Part shown: in pieces, positions 52,993 to 60,982 of the stretch | Position numbering within the stretch: the first letter of the stretch is position 1 | How the letters are laid out: each line of letters begins with the position of its first letter | Assembly (NCBI RefSeq): GCF_017876545.1 | Contig: NZ_JAGIOD010000001.1 | Coordinates: 1,488,001 to 1,552,000 of the forward strand | Source: Brachybacterium sacelli | GTDB lineage: Bacteria; Actinomycetota; Actinomycetes; Actinomycetales; Dermabacteraceae | Direction of reading: 5' to 3' | DNA length: 64,000 nt | Notes under the pieces: generated by a model | Databases searched by the model: none | What the model was told of the DNA's origin: nothing | What the model saw: only the letters and a program-made list of their open reading frames with translations | Translations under genes and position numbers: made by a program

Positions 52993-53853
52993 ATGTGGCC
53001 CGTTGATGCGCCTGAGCTGACCAGGCAAGAGGAAGCGATCGCTCACTACGCGCTGGAGGACCCCCTGACGTTCGCCACGTCGAGCGGCTCGGCGATCGCG
53101 ACGCGCACGAAGACCAGCGAGGCGTCCGTGGCGCGCGCCGCGAAGAAGCTCGGGTTCGGGAACGTCAAGGAGATGAAGACGTTCTGCGCGAGTCGGGTGC
53201 AGGAGACGGCGAACCTGCAGAGCGTCCTGAGCGGCCGCCTCGATGCGCTCGACGCGGACGACGGATCACCCGCGGACCCCCCGCACACCACCCGACGAAC
53301 CGTGACGTCGGCGCTGCGCTCCGCCGCGAATCTCGTGCTCGGTGTCGAGGAGAGCGTCGACTGGAGCGCGGTGGAGGATGCGGCGATCCGCCTGGGGGAG
53401 TCGCCGCGCGTGATCGTCTACGGGCTCGGCACGGGATACAGCATCGCGCAGTACGCGGAGATCGAGCTCTCTCGCCTCGGTCTGGACGCGCGAGCGACGA
53501 CGGGTGGGGGTCACGCCAATGCTCAGGCGGCATTCCAGGTCGTCGCCGACGACGTCGTGCTCGTCGTGGCCCCTCGCGCCATCTTTCCGGACATCGAGCG
53601 CTTCCTGGCCGCCGTTCTGCGCACGACCCAGCACGTCTACGTGATCACCCAGGCCTCCCTGCCCTCTGCGCTGCACTCCGCCGGTGCCTGCGCCTTGAGA
53701 CTGCCCAGCTCGGGAGGGAGCGGGGCGACGGATGCGGTGGGCGCCATCGCCCTCCTCGATGCACTGGTGGCGGAGATCGCCCGTCGCCATCCCCGCCGGG
53801 CCTTGGAGGCGCGAACCATCGCGCAGGCGTACCGGGACGAGTTCTCGCGATGA
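52993..53853 (+). CDS. MurR/RpiR-family transcriptional regulator
   Basis: 286 aa from the ATG at 52993 (AGGA seven bases upstream; a frame-compatible start at 52960 lies inside the operator). The RpiR HTH 'FATSSGSAIATRTKTSEASVARAAKKLGF' is followed by a SIS effector domain ('VIVYGLGTGYSIAQYAEIELSRLG', 'VVADDVVLVVAPRA'). RpiR proteins sense sugar phosphates or amino-sugar compounds. It overlaps the next FAD oxidase gene by four bases (ATGA). Confidence 0.87.
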   Translation: MWPVDAPELTRQEEAIAHYALEDPLTFATSSGSAIATRTKTSEASVARAAKKLGFGNVKEMKTFCASRVQETANLQSVLSGRLDALDADDGSPADPPHTTRRTVTSALRSAANLVLGVEESVDWSAVEDAAIRLGESPRVIVYGLGTGYSIAQYAEIELSRLGLDARATTGGGHANAQAAFQVVADDVVLVVAPRAIFPDIERFLAAVLRTTQHVYVITQASLPSALHSAGACALRLPSSGGSGATDAVGAIALLDALVAEIARRHPRRALEARTIAQAYRDEFSR

Positions 53854-55010
53854 CCACGCACGACGGCCTGCACGTCGCCGTGGTGGGAGCGGGATTCGTC
53901 GGGGTCGCTCTTGCGGAGGCACTGGTGCGGCGAGGGTGCACCGTCACGATCGTCGCGCGCTCTCGGGAGCTCTCCGACGCCTCGGAGGTCACCTATGCCT
54001 GGCTCAACAGTCATCGCAAGCGGCCCGAGGTCTACCAGGTGCTCAACCAGCGCGGACTGCGGCACTGGCGGAGCATGTTCGGCTCGGCTCATCCCCAGCA
54101 CGTGCACTGGCACGGACACACGGTCGTGGTCTCGGACCGCGCGAACGTGGACGTCCTGGAAGACCGCGTCGGCTACCTGAGGTCGCTGGGGTACCCGGCG
54201 GAATGGACGACGGTCGAGGTGGCCGGGAGAGAACTGCCGATCCGCGTTCCTGCCGACGCGATCGCCGCGGATTTCCCGGAGGAGGGGCACTGCGAGCCCG
54301 GGCCGATCCGCGCAGCGCTCATCGAGCAGCTGGAACGCAGCGGCCGCTGCACCTGGGCCCTGGACGAAGCCGTCGAGGTGCAGCACCGTTCGATCACCCT
54401 CCGGTCGGGGGCATCGGTCGAGGCCGATCGCCTCGTGATCGCGGCCGGCAACGCAAGCGCCGACCTCCTCGCCACGGCGGGCTTCGACCTGCCCATGGTC
54501 GCCCAGCATGCAGGAGGGCCGGCCTGGGGGTTCCTCGCCGAGGCACGGGTGCCTGCCCACGGGCTTCCTCGACCGGTCACCACGGACCGCATCAACCTGC
54601 GTCCCGTCGGTCCGGACTCCCTGCTCCTCCAAGCGCTCGACGTCGACAGCGCTGCGGGCCCCGCTGCCGAGAGCGGGCCGGCGGTCCACGAGGAGTACCG
54701 GTCGCGGGTGGTCGAGCTGCTGGGCCGGGAGGACGTCGAGATCAGCGGCGTGCGGGTCGGTCATCGAGTGATCCCGGCCGATGGCATGACCGTGGCGGGG
54801 CCCGTGGACGGTGACCCGAGCAGTGACCTGTGGACCGTCGTGACGCACAGCGGGATCACGCTGGCTCCGTTTCTCGCCGAGACCGTGGCGAGGGAGATCG
54901 TCGAGAGCACGCAGGATCCCGTGCTCGATGAGTTCCGGCCGCGGCGCTTCGCCCGGAAAGGCGCCGCAGCCGGTGAGCTCTCGGCCCCGCGGTGTCCCGG
55001 TGAACAGTGA
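53850..55010 (+). CDS. FAD-dependent oxidoreductase (DAO family), second copy
   Basis: 386 aa. FAD motif 'VAVVGAGFVGVALAEALVRRG' with 'EVTYAWLNSHRKRPEVYQ', a segment found in DadA/MnmC-like DAO proteins; 'RLVIAAGNASADLL' and the C-terminal 'VVTHSGITLAPFLAETVAREI' complete the fold. Only loosely similar to the oxidase on the other side of the operator, so the two may act on different steps or stereoisomers. Co-transcribed with RpiR. Confidence 0.83.
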   Translation: MTTHDGLHVAVVGAGFVGVALAEALVRRGCTVTIVARSRELSDASEVTYAWLNSHRKRPEVYQVLNQRGLRHWRSMFGSAHPQHVHWHGHTVVVSDRANVDVLEDRVGYLRSLGYPAEWTTVEVAGRELPIRVPADAIAADFPEEGHCEPGPIRAALIEQLERSGRCTWALDEAVEVQHRSITLRSGASVEADRLVIAAGNASADLLATAGFDLPMVAQHAGGPAWGFLAEARVPAHGLPRPVTTDRINLRPVGPDSLLLQALDVDSAAGPAAESGPAVHEEYRSRVVELLGREDVEISGVRVGHRVIPADGMTVAGPVDGDPSSDLWTVVTHSGITLAPFLAETVAREIVESTQDPVLDEFRPRRFARKGAAAGELSAPRCPGEQ

Positions 55011-55083
55011 TGACGAGAGCGCTCCCGGTGAGGAGCGCGACGACGATCGATGCTCGGGAGGTCGCGGGCACGGAGTGCCGTGG

Positions 55084-55986
55084 TCAGTTCCCTCCGAGGC
55101 CTGAGGAAGTCAGCCCGTCCATGAACTTCCTTTGCATGAGAAGGAACCCGATGATCATCGGTGCAGCCATGATGACGCCGGCAGCGCTGATCAGGCTGTA
55201 GTCCTGCGTGAAGCCCTGCTTGAAGTTGAACATCGCGCTGGAGACCGGCAGGAACTCGTCGGACTGGATGAACGTCACGGCGAGCAGGAACTCGTTGTAC
55301 GACTGCAGTGCCACCGTCAGAGCGACGGTCATCACCCCGGGCCATGCCATCGGCAGGAGTATTCGAGCGAACACCGTCAGCTCGTTCGCCCCGTCGATCC
55401 GGGCTGCTTCCTCGAAGTCCTTCGGGATGTCGATCATGAAGGAGCGCAGCAGAAGCGTCGCGAACGGCGAGAAGACGGCGGCGTGGATCAGGATCAGGCC
55501 GAGGTGGGTGTCGTACAGGTGCACCTGCGCCATCAAGTAGAACAGCGGGACGAGGAACAACTGGATCGGGAGCGATGCTGCGACCAGGAGGTAGACGAAC
55601 ACCCCGGAGGACCCTGCCACCTGGAGCCGGGCCATCGCGTACGCGGCCAGGCTCGAGACGACCACGACCAGTAGCACTGTGCCGGTAACGATGATCAGGG
55701 AGTTCAGCAGTCCACTACCGATGCGGCCCGTCGTCCACGCCTCGGCGAAGTTGCTCCACCTCCACTCCCGGGGCAGTCCGATCGGGTTGGCAGCGAGCTC
55801 CGCCTGGGACTTGAGGGACTCCGTGAGGAAGAGGTAGAGCGGGGTGAGGCAGATCAGGGCCAGGATCACCAGGACGACGTACCGTGCGACGGCGGCGCCG
55901 CTGACGTGGGTCTTCGCCCGCGCTGGTCCTGACTCTGGTGCCGGTGCCGAAGGCACGGCTGCGGCGTGCAAGGTGTCGGTGCTCAT
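55084..55986 (-). CDS. ABC transporter permease, MalG-type (second LacI-headed operon)
   Basis: 300 aa with six helices after a 28-residue polar N-terminus. EAA loop 'FEEAARIDGANELTVFARILLP'. The ATG at 55986 overlaps the upstream permease stop (ATGA). Last gene of the operon that begins with the LacI/ADP-ribosylglycohydrolase gene. Confidence 0.9.
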   Translation of the reverse strand: MSTDTLHAAAVPSAPAPESGPARAKTHVSGAAVARYVVLVILALICLTPLYLFLTESLKSQAELAANPIGLPREWRWSNFAEAWTTGRIGSGLLNSLIIVTGTVLLVVVVSSLAAYAMARLQVAGSSGVFVYLLVAASLPIQLFLVPLFYLMAQVHLYDTHLGLILIHAAVFSPFATLLLRSFMIDIPKDFEEAARIDGANELTVFARILLPMAWPGVMTVALTVALQSYNEFLLAVTFIQSDEFLPVSSAMFNFKQGFTQDYSLISAAGVIMAAPMIIGFLLMQRKFMDGLTSSGLGGN

Positions 55987-56906
55987 CAGATGTCCCATCC
56001 CCTCCACCTGCGAAGGCCGAGGTAAGCGCAGATCACGGTGGTGCTGATCAGAGCGAGCACGATGCCCATCGCTGCCGCGTAGCCGGCCTCGTAGGTCGAG
56101 AAGGCCGTGGTGTACAGCAGTGAGCCGACGACCTCGGTCGAACCGGCGGGCCCGCCTCCCGTCATGATGTAGATGTAGTCGAAGACCAGGAACGACCAGA
56201 TGATCGTCATGAGGCCCATGAACACGAGCGTCGGGCGGATCCCGGGGATCGTGATGTGGAGGAACTGCTGGAACCCGCTGGCTCCATCGAGCTTCGCTGC
56301 CTCGTAGAGGGACGGGTTCACGCTCGCCATGGCGGCGATGAACACGACCATGAGGTAGCCCCACCACTGCCACGTGTTGGCGACGGCGACTCCGGGCAGC
56401 GCCGTCGACGTATTGCCGAGGACATTGATGTCCAGGCCGAGGACCGCGGTGATGCCGTAGACGGGGGAGTAGATGTTCTCCCAGATGGTGGCGACCACGA
56501 TGGTGGCGAGGGTGTAGGGGATGAAGAAGATGACCCGGAAGGCCATTTGCCCGCGGGTCGTGCGGGACAGGAGGAATGCGGCGGCGAGGGCCAGCCCGAC
56601 GGGCACGATGAGGAAGAAGAGCATCCACCAGATGTTGTTGACGAGAGCCTGGAGGAACTTGTCATCGGTGAACAGGCGCAGGTAGTTCTGCAGGCCGACG
56701 AAATGGGCCGGCCCGATGCCCGTCCAATCGGTGAACGAGTAGACCAGGCTCATGACGCCCGGGCCGCCGATGACGAAGACGTTCAGCGCCAGCAGAGGAG
56801 CGAGGAACGCCCACCCGGTGAGGGCCTTTCGCCGGCGGCGGGCCGCCGCGACCCGTCGACGGTCCTCATTCTGCGCGACGGTATGGGGCGGGGCGGTCGC
56901 CGTCAT
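55986..56906 (-). CDS. ABC transporter permease, MalF-type (second LacI-headed operon)
   Basis: 306 aa with six helices. EAA loop 'YEAAKLDGASGFQQFLHITIPGI'. The ATG at 56906 overlaps the binding-protein stop (ATGA); an ATG five codons upstream is less suitable. It pairs with the permease downstream. Confidence 0.9.
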   Translation of the reverse strand: MTATAPPHTVAQNEDRRRVAAARRRRKALTGWAFLAPLLALNVFVIGGPGVMSLVYSFTDWTGIGPAHFVGLQNYLRLFTDDKFLQALVNNIWWMLFFLIVPVGLALAAAFLLSRTTRGQMAFRVIFFIPYTLATIVVATIWENIYSPVYGITAVLGLDINVLGNTSTALPGVAVANTWQWWGYLMVVFIAAMASVNPSLYEAAKLDGASGFQQFLHITIPGIRPTLVFMGLMTIIWSFLVFDYIYIMTGGGPAGSTEVVGSLLYTTAFSTYEAGYAAAMGIVLALISTTVICAYLGLRRWRGWDI

Positions 56907-58279
56907 GGCTCGACCTGCCAATCCGGGATCGGTGGCACCTTGCCGCCCTCGTACTCCTCCTGGAACAGCTCATCCAGACCCTTGCAGTACTCCTCCGGGG
57001 AGAGCTGGCCGATGATGACACGGTCCATCTCCTCGTAGGTGTAGACGCCGCTGCGCGGTGGCCAGAACGTCCACGAGAGGAAACCGATCCGATCCGTCGC
57101 GTCGATGGAGTCGTACAGGCGGCGCACTCTGGCGTCGATGTCACCTGGATAGTCGTCGGGCTCGTAATGGAGGGGGAGAGGCTGGCTGGAGACGTCAGCG
57201 ACACTGCGGAGCTGAGCACGTGGATCTTGGATGAGGAAATCGAGGTACTCGGCGGCCTCGTCGGCTCGGGGGGAGTCCGAGTTGACGGAGATGGTCGATC
57301 CGACGCCCATGGCGTACAGGTCCTTCGTGGTCACGTCCCCGAACTGGGGGATCGGTGCCCAGTCCCACTGGTCGTCATTGCCCGCCTCGTCGTTGAAGTA
57401 CGGGGCCATGGCAGAGAAGGCCCAGCTGCCGATGAACAAGCACCCGACGGTGCCGTTGACGAGTCCGATCCAGAGGTCCGCCTCGTGGTTGGTGAAGTAG
57501 GACTCGACGCCTCCGCCGATCCATCCCTGGTCGAAGTAGTCCTTCAACAGGGCTATCGAGTCGATGATCCGCTGGTCGTCCCAGCCGATACTGCCGGTGA
57601 GAGCGTCATGGACCGCTTCTGGACCCGCGGCGTGGTTCATGAAGGAGCTGACCAGCCATTCGGTGGCTGCGGCCCAGTCGCCGGCGCCGATGCCGACCGG
57701 CATCATGTCAGCGTCCTTCGCCGCAGCCGCGAATGCTTCGAACTCTTCCCGGTTCGTCGGGATGTCCCAGCCCTTCTCCTCGAAGACCGCGGCGTTGTAC
57801 ACCATGATCATCGTTTCGTACGAGGTGGGGACCATGTAATTGTGCCCTTGGAGAACACCGGCTTCGTACGCCCAGGGCAGCACCTTGTCCTGCCAGGAGT
57901 TTTTCTCGGCGTACGAGTCCAGGGACGTGAACCGCTCAGCATTGACGAACTCGAGTCCGTAGGAAGGACCAGCCGTGTACACGAGGTCCGGCCCGGACCC
58001 CGACGCGATCGCTGTGCGCTGGAGCCTCTGGAGGGCGTCGTCGTCGCCCCGGATGGTGAGGCTGAGCGGCACCCCCGTCGTCTGCTCATTGAATGGTGCG
58101 ACGAAATTTTCCTGGTAGTGGTCGCGCTGATTGTTGTCGGTGAAAGTCAGCCACAGTGAAAGGCCGTTCCCGGTGCTTCGCGTGGCGGAGCCCTGCACAC
58201 ACCCGCTGAGGCCGGCGGTGAGTGCCGCGGTGGGAGCGAGTAACGCCAGGCTTCTTCGACTGAACGTTGGCTTGGCCAT
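56903..58279 (-). CDS. ABC transporter solute-binding lipoprotein (family 1), second LacI-headed operon
   Basis: 458 aa. Lipoprotein signal with twin Arg (FSRRSLALL) ending in LSGC (Cys27). Binding-protein features include 'VPTSYETMIMVYNAAVFEEKGWDIPTN'. It begins 11 bp after the glycohydrolase stop. Only weakly like the binding protein of the first operon, so the ligand may differ in its non-ribosyl part (inference). Confidence 0.9.
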   Translation of the reverse strand: MAKPTFSRRSLALLAPTAALTAGLSGCVQGSATRSTGNGLSLWLTFTDNNQRDHYQENFVAPFNEQTTGVPLSLTIRGDDDALQRLQRTAIASGSGPDLVYTAGPSYGLEFVNAERFTSLDSYAEKNSWQDKVLPWAYEAGVLQGHNYMVPTSYETMIMVYNAAVFEEKGWDIPTNREEFEAFAAAAKDADMMPVGIGAGDWAAATEWLVSSFMNHAAGPEAVHDALTGSIGWDDQRIIDSIALLKDYFDQGWIGGGVESYFTNHEADLWIGLVNGTVGCLFIGSWAFSAMAPYFNDEAGNDDQWDWAPIPQFGDVTTKDLYAMGVGSTISVNSDSPRADEAAEYLDFLIQDPRAQLRSVADVSSQPLPLHYEPDDYPGDIDARVRRLYDSIDATDRIGFLSWTFWPPRSGVYTYEEMDRVIIGQLSPEEYCKGLDELFQEEYEGGKVPPIPDWQVEP

Positions 58280-58290
58280 AGGAGTTCACG

Positions 58291-59589
58291 TCACCTTGTG
58301 ATGAGGTCTTCGGTGCGTCGGGCGAGGTCGGGGATCGAGGAGTTCTCGAAGCCGAACACGGCAGAGCGCACGTGGTCATTGATGGGGTCGGTCCACCGGG
58401 AGGGGATGCCGGCGGTGCCGCTCAGCGCGCCGAGGATGCTGCCGACCGTCGCGCCGTTCGAGTCGGTGTCCTTCCCGCCTTGGACCGTGAGTCCGATGCT
58501 CGCGGAGAAGTCGCCCTCGCCCCACAGGAGGGCCGCCGCGATGATCGCGGCATTGTTGACGGTGTGGACCCAGTGGTAGCCGCTCCAGGCGTGATCGGCG
58601 TCGTCGAGGGCCTCCTCCCAGGTACCGCCGTTGTTCCGGATGCGATGGACGCGGGTGAGCGCCTCGTGGATCCTGCTCCCCCGGGGGACGTAGTCGAGGG
58701 AGCGGGCGAAGACCTCGTGGACATCGTCCATGGAGAGGGCGAGGGAGAGGAGGGCGGCAGCCCACTGCTCGCCGTAGATGCCGTTCGCCCGGTGTGAGAG
58801 GTAGGCATCCTTGTAGGAGAGCCGCAGGGCACCGGCCGGGTCACCCGGATTGATGTAGCCGAAGACATCGCCGCGGATGAGCGCACCGATCCACTCCCGG
58901 TACGGGTTGCGGTAGGCGCCGGCCTCCTCGACACCGCGCTCCTCGACGAGGTTGCGGTAGGCGGCACGCTCTGCGGTGTAGGTCTGGTGGAAGGGCAGGC
59001 GCGTCATCCACTCGGTCGCGACGTCGGCACTGGTGAATTCGGTGCCGTACTCCTCGAGGATGTGCAGACCAAGGAGCGTGTAATCCACGTCGTCGTCCCG
59101 GGCGGAGCCGTCGATGCGACCGAGAGTGGTCTGCTCCCAGTTGTCCTCGCGCAGCTCGTACTGCTCGCGCAGACCGTCGGGCGCGGGCACGTAGTCGCGG
59201 AGCGGATAGGCGCCGGCTGCCTCGAGATACTCCTTGATGCGGGAGCGGGTCCAGTACACCCCGTACTCGACGGGCTTGCCGAGCATGTTCCCGCAGACGC
59301 GTCCGCGCCAGGCGGCGACAAGACGATCCGTCAGGTTCCCCGGAATGTCCAGCGTCACCGAGAGATCGGCGTCGAGCTGCTCCTCGATCTGCTTCAGATC
59401 GCTCGGTTCGTCGTACGGGAAGTTGGACTGGGGCAGCTTCTGCGCTTCGTCCATGAATGAGTCCCAGGTCGCGGACGCGAGGTGGGTCTCATCGCTGACG
59501 GTGCGGAGCGCGGCGACGTCATAGCCGGTCTGTTCCAGTTGGTCGAGCTCGTTCAGGATCGAGTCGCGGGTGGTTGCGTCCTCGCTCAT
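58291..59589 (-). CDS. ADP-ribosylglycohydrolase (DraG/ARH-like), translated from an internal start
   Basis: 432 aa from the ATG at 59589, which has AAAGGAGAA eight bases upstream, a very strong ribosome site. Mg2+-binding acid clusters are intact: 'WRGRVCGNMLGKPVEYG' (94-110), 'SARDDDVDYTLLGLHI' with D165-D167, and 'GGKDTDSNGATVGSILGAL' (371-389). The family cleaves N-glycosidic ADP-ribose bonds; members in sugar operons probably act on other ribosides. An upstream LacI repressor is encoded in the same frame with no stop codon, so this protein may be made both free and as part of a fusion. Confidence 0.87.
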   Translation of the reverse strand: MSEDATTRDSILNELDQLEQTGYDVAALRTVSDETHLASATWDSFMDEAQKLPQSNFPYDEPSDLKQIEEQLDADLSVTLDIPGNLTDRLVAAWRGRVCGNMLGKPVEYGVYWTRSRIKEYLEAAGAYPLRDYVPAPDGLREQYELREDNWEQTTLGRIDGSARDDDVDYTLLGLHILEEYGTEFTSADVATEWMTRLPFHQTYTAERAAYRNLVEERGVEEAGAYRNPYREWIGALIRGDVFGYINPGDPAGALRLSYKDAYLSHRANGIYGEQWAAALLSLALSMDDVHEVFARSLDYVPRGSRIHEALTRVHRIRNNGGTWEEALDDADHAWSGYHWVHTVNNAAIIAAALLWGEGDFSASIGLTVQGGKDTDSNGATVGSILGALSGTAGIPSRWTDPINDHVRSAVFGFENSSIPDLARRTEDLITR

Positions 59590-60678
59590 GGCTTCTCCTT
59601 TGGTGCGGGTTCTGGTGGGGGCATGGGTGGAGGCGATATGCGGTGCACGGTCCGGGGTTCGGAGGGGGTAGCACCCGCAGGATTCGCGTCTGACCAGCTC
59701 GTAGGACTCGATCGTGACGGTCTGCGGCGAGTTCGGGTCGAGGATGCGCTCGATGGCGGTGGACGCGATCTGCTCGAACGGCTGACGGATCGATGTCAGA
59801 GCGGGGTAGGTGAACGCCGAGGCGTCGGTGCCGTCCACGGCGATGACGGAGACATCCGCGGGGACGTCGATCCCACGCTCCTGCAGAGCTCGGAGCGCGC
59901 CGATTCCCTGCTCCTCGTTGCCCGTGAACAGGGCGTCGAAGTCCACACCGCCATCGAGCAGGCTCCCGGCAGCTCGATAACCTCCGTCCTTGGTGAATGA
60001 GGCCCAGGAGACGGCGGACTCCCGGACGTCGAGTGCTGCAGCATGGAGCGCGAGGTGCCACCCCGCGACACGGTCCACTGCAGTGGGCAGTTCGCGCTTG
60101 CCGGTGATGATCGCGTGGCGCGAGCGCCCGTGCTCGACCAGGTGCTGTGTAGCGAGCATGGACATGAGGCGGTTGTCCATCGTGACCTCGCCGATCCGCG
60201 CGTCGGTGGCACGGCGATCCAGGATGACGACCGGTGCACCTGCCGCCGATTCGATGATCTTCTCGATGGAGGGCCCGACGGGTGCGACCATCACGCCGTC
60301 CACTCGCCGCTCGACGAGCTTGGCGACGAGCATCGCCTCGTGGTCGGAGGACTCCCCGCTGTTTGCGAGGAGGAGGGTGTGGTCGTTGAGGAGAGCCGTC
60401 GTCTCGAGCTGCTTGGCGAGAGCCGCGAAGAACGGATTCTCGATATCCGGGACGACGAGGCCGAGCGTCCGCGTCTTCCCTGAGGCGAGGGCGCCTGCGA
60501 TGGGGTTCCGGCGGTACCCCGTCTGCTCGATCGCTTCGAGCACCTTCCTGCGGGTGTCGGGGGCGACGGGGCGCGGGCCATCGTTGATGACGTAGCTGAC
60601 GACAGCGGTGGACGTGCCGGCAGCGCGGGCGACATCAGCGCGCGTGGCTCGACGCCGAAGATCCTGTGGTTCGTGCAT
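58291..60678 (-). CDS. LacI-family repressor continuing in frame into ADP-ribosylglycohydrolase (795 aa)
   Basis: From the ATG at 60678 (GAGGA seven bases upstream) the frame stays open for 795 codons. Residues 1-335 are a complete LacI repressor: HTH 'ATRADVARAAGTSTAVVSYV', hinge, effector domain, and the usual end 'ELVRRESCG'. Residues 336-363 are a polar, Arg/Thr/Pro-rich linker without a stop codon, and residues 364-795 are the glycohydrolase, which also has its own start. The HTH closely matches the LacI protein at 1266, and two matching operators lie upstream. A sequencing error or a natural loss of the LacI stop codon are both possible. Confidence 0.8.
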   Translation of the reverse strand: MHEPQDLRRRATRADVARAAGTSTAVVSYVINDGPRPVAPDTRRKVLEAIEQTGYRRNPIAGALASGKTRTLGLVVPDIENPFFAALAKQLETTALLNDHTLLLANSGESSDHEAMLVAKLVERRVDGVMVAPVGPSIEKIIESAAGAPVVILDRRATDARIGEVTMDNRLMSMLATQHLVEHGRSRHAIITGKRELPTAVDRVAGWHLALHAAALDVRESAVSWASFTKDGGYRAAGSLLDGGVDFDALFTGNEEQGIGALRALQERGIDVPADVSVIAVDGTDASAFTYPALTSIRQPFEQIASTAIERILDPNSPQTVTIESYELVRRESCGCYPLRTPDRAPHIASTHAPTRTRTKGEAMSEDATTRDSILNELDQLEQTGYDVAALRTVSDETHLASATWDSFMDEAQKLPQSNFPYDEPSDLKQIEEQLDADLSVTLDIPGNLTDRLVAAWRGRVCGNMLGKPVEYGVYWTRSRIKEYLEAAGAYPLRDYVPAPDGLREQYELREDNWEQTTLGRIDGSARDDDVDYTLLGLHILEEYGTEFTSADVATEWMTRLPFHQTYTAERAAYRNLVEERGVEEAGAYRNPYREWIGALIRGDVFGYINPGDPAGALRLSYKDAYLSHRANGIYGEQWAAALLSLALSMDDVHEVFARSLDYVPRGSRIHEALTRVHRIRNNGGTWEEALDDADHAWSGYHWVHTVNNAAIIAAALLWGEGDFSASIGLTVQGGKDTDSNGATVGSILGALSGTAGIPSRWTDPINDHVRSAVFGFENSSIPDLARRTEDLITR

Positions 60679-60703
60679 GTATGGTCCTCGCCTCACGGAT
60701 GCA

Positions 60704-60717
60704 TCTACTCGTGTAGA
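60704..60717. promoter_or_regulatory. LacI-family operator TCTACTCGTGTAGA (downstream site)
   Basis: Perfect arms TCTAC/GTAGA, 27 bp before the LacI start at 60678 and inside the predicted 5' leader of the operon. Same class of site as 1213-1226. Between it and the next operator lies a separate 8-bp inverted repeat, ACTCCATG (60721-60728) / CATGGAGT (60742-60749). Confidence 0.65.
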
Positions 60718-60758
60718 TCAACTCCATGCAGCCGCTTCGCCCATGGAGTGCCGGTGGT

Positions 60759-60772
60759 TCTACTCGCGTAGA
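60759..60772. promoter_or_regulatory. LacI-family operator TCTACTCGCGTAGA (promoter-proximal site)
   Basis: Identical, on the reverse strand, to the operator at 1213-1226. It starts a few bases after the predicted transcription start of the minus-strand operon. The two operators are 55 bp apart, close to five helical turns, so cooperative binding is possible. Confidence 0.7.
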
Positions 60773-60783
60773 TAGTTCGGAAC

Positions 60784-60812
60784 ACCCTAGGAGCGCTGTG
60801 TGATGTACGCAA
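60784..60812 (-). promoter_or_regulatory. Sigma-70 promoter of the LacI / glycohydrolase / ABC operon
   Basis: On the minus strand TTGCGT (60812-60807), 17 bp, TAGGGT (60789-60784). Transcription would begin near 60777 and reach the first operator at once, the same layout as at 1168-1226. The remaining 60813-60982 up to the DeoR gene holds no recognisable gene. Confidence 0.55.
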
Positions 60813-60982
60813 CCCCCTGAGCGCAATCTGCCCGCTCGGACTCATCGGGCCGCCGGCTGGACGACCGCACTGAGTCCCTGGCCATTGGGGCTCCGCGGGC
60901 ACTCCATGCGACGACGCGACGTCCTGCACTCTGCCGGTGCCGACACTTCGCGTGGCCGTGACGACGCCGGGTCCCGCACCAG

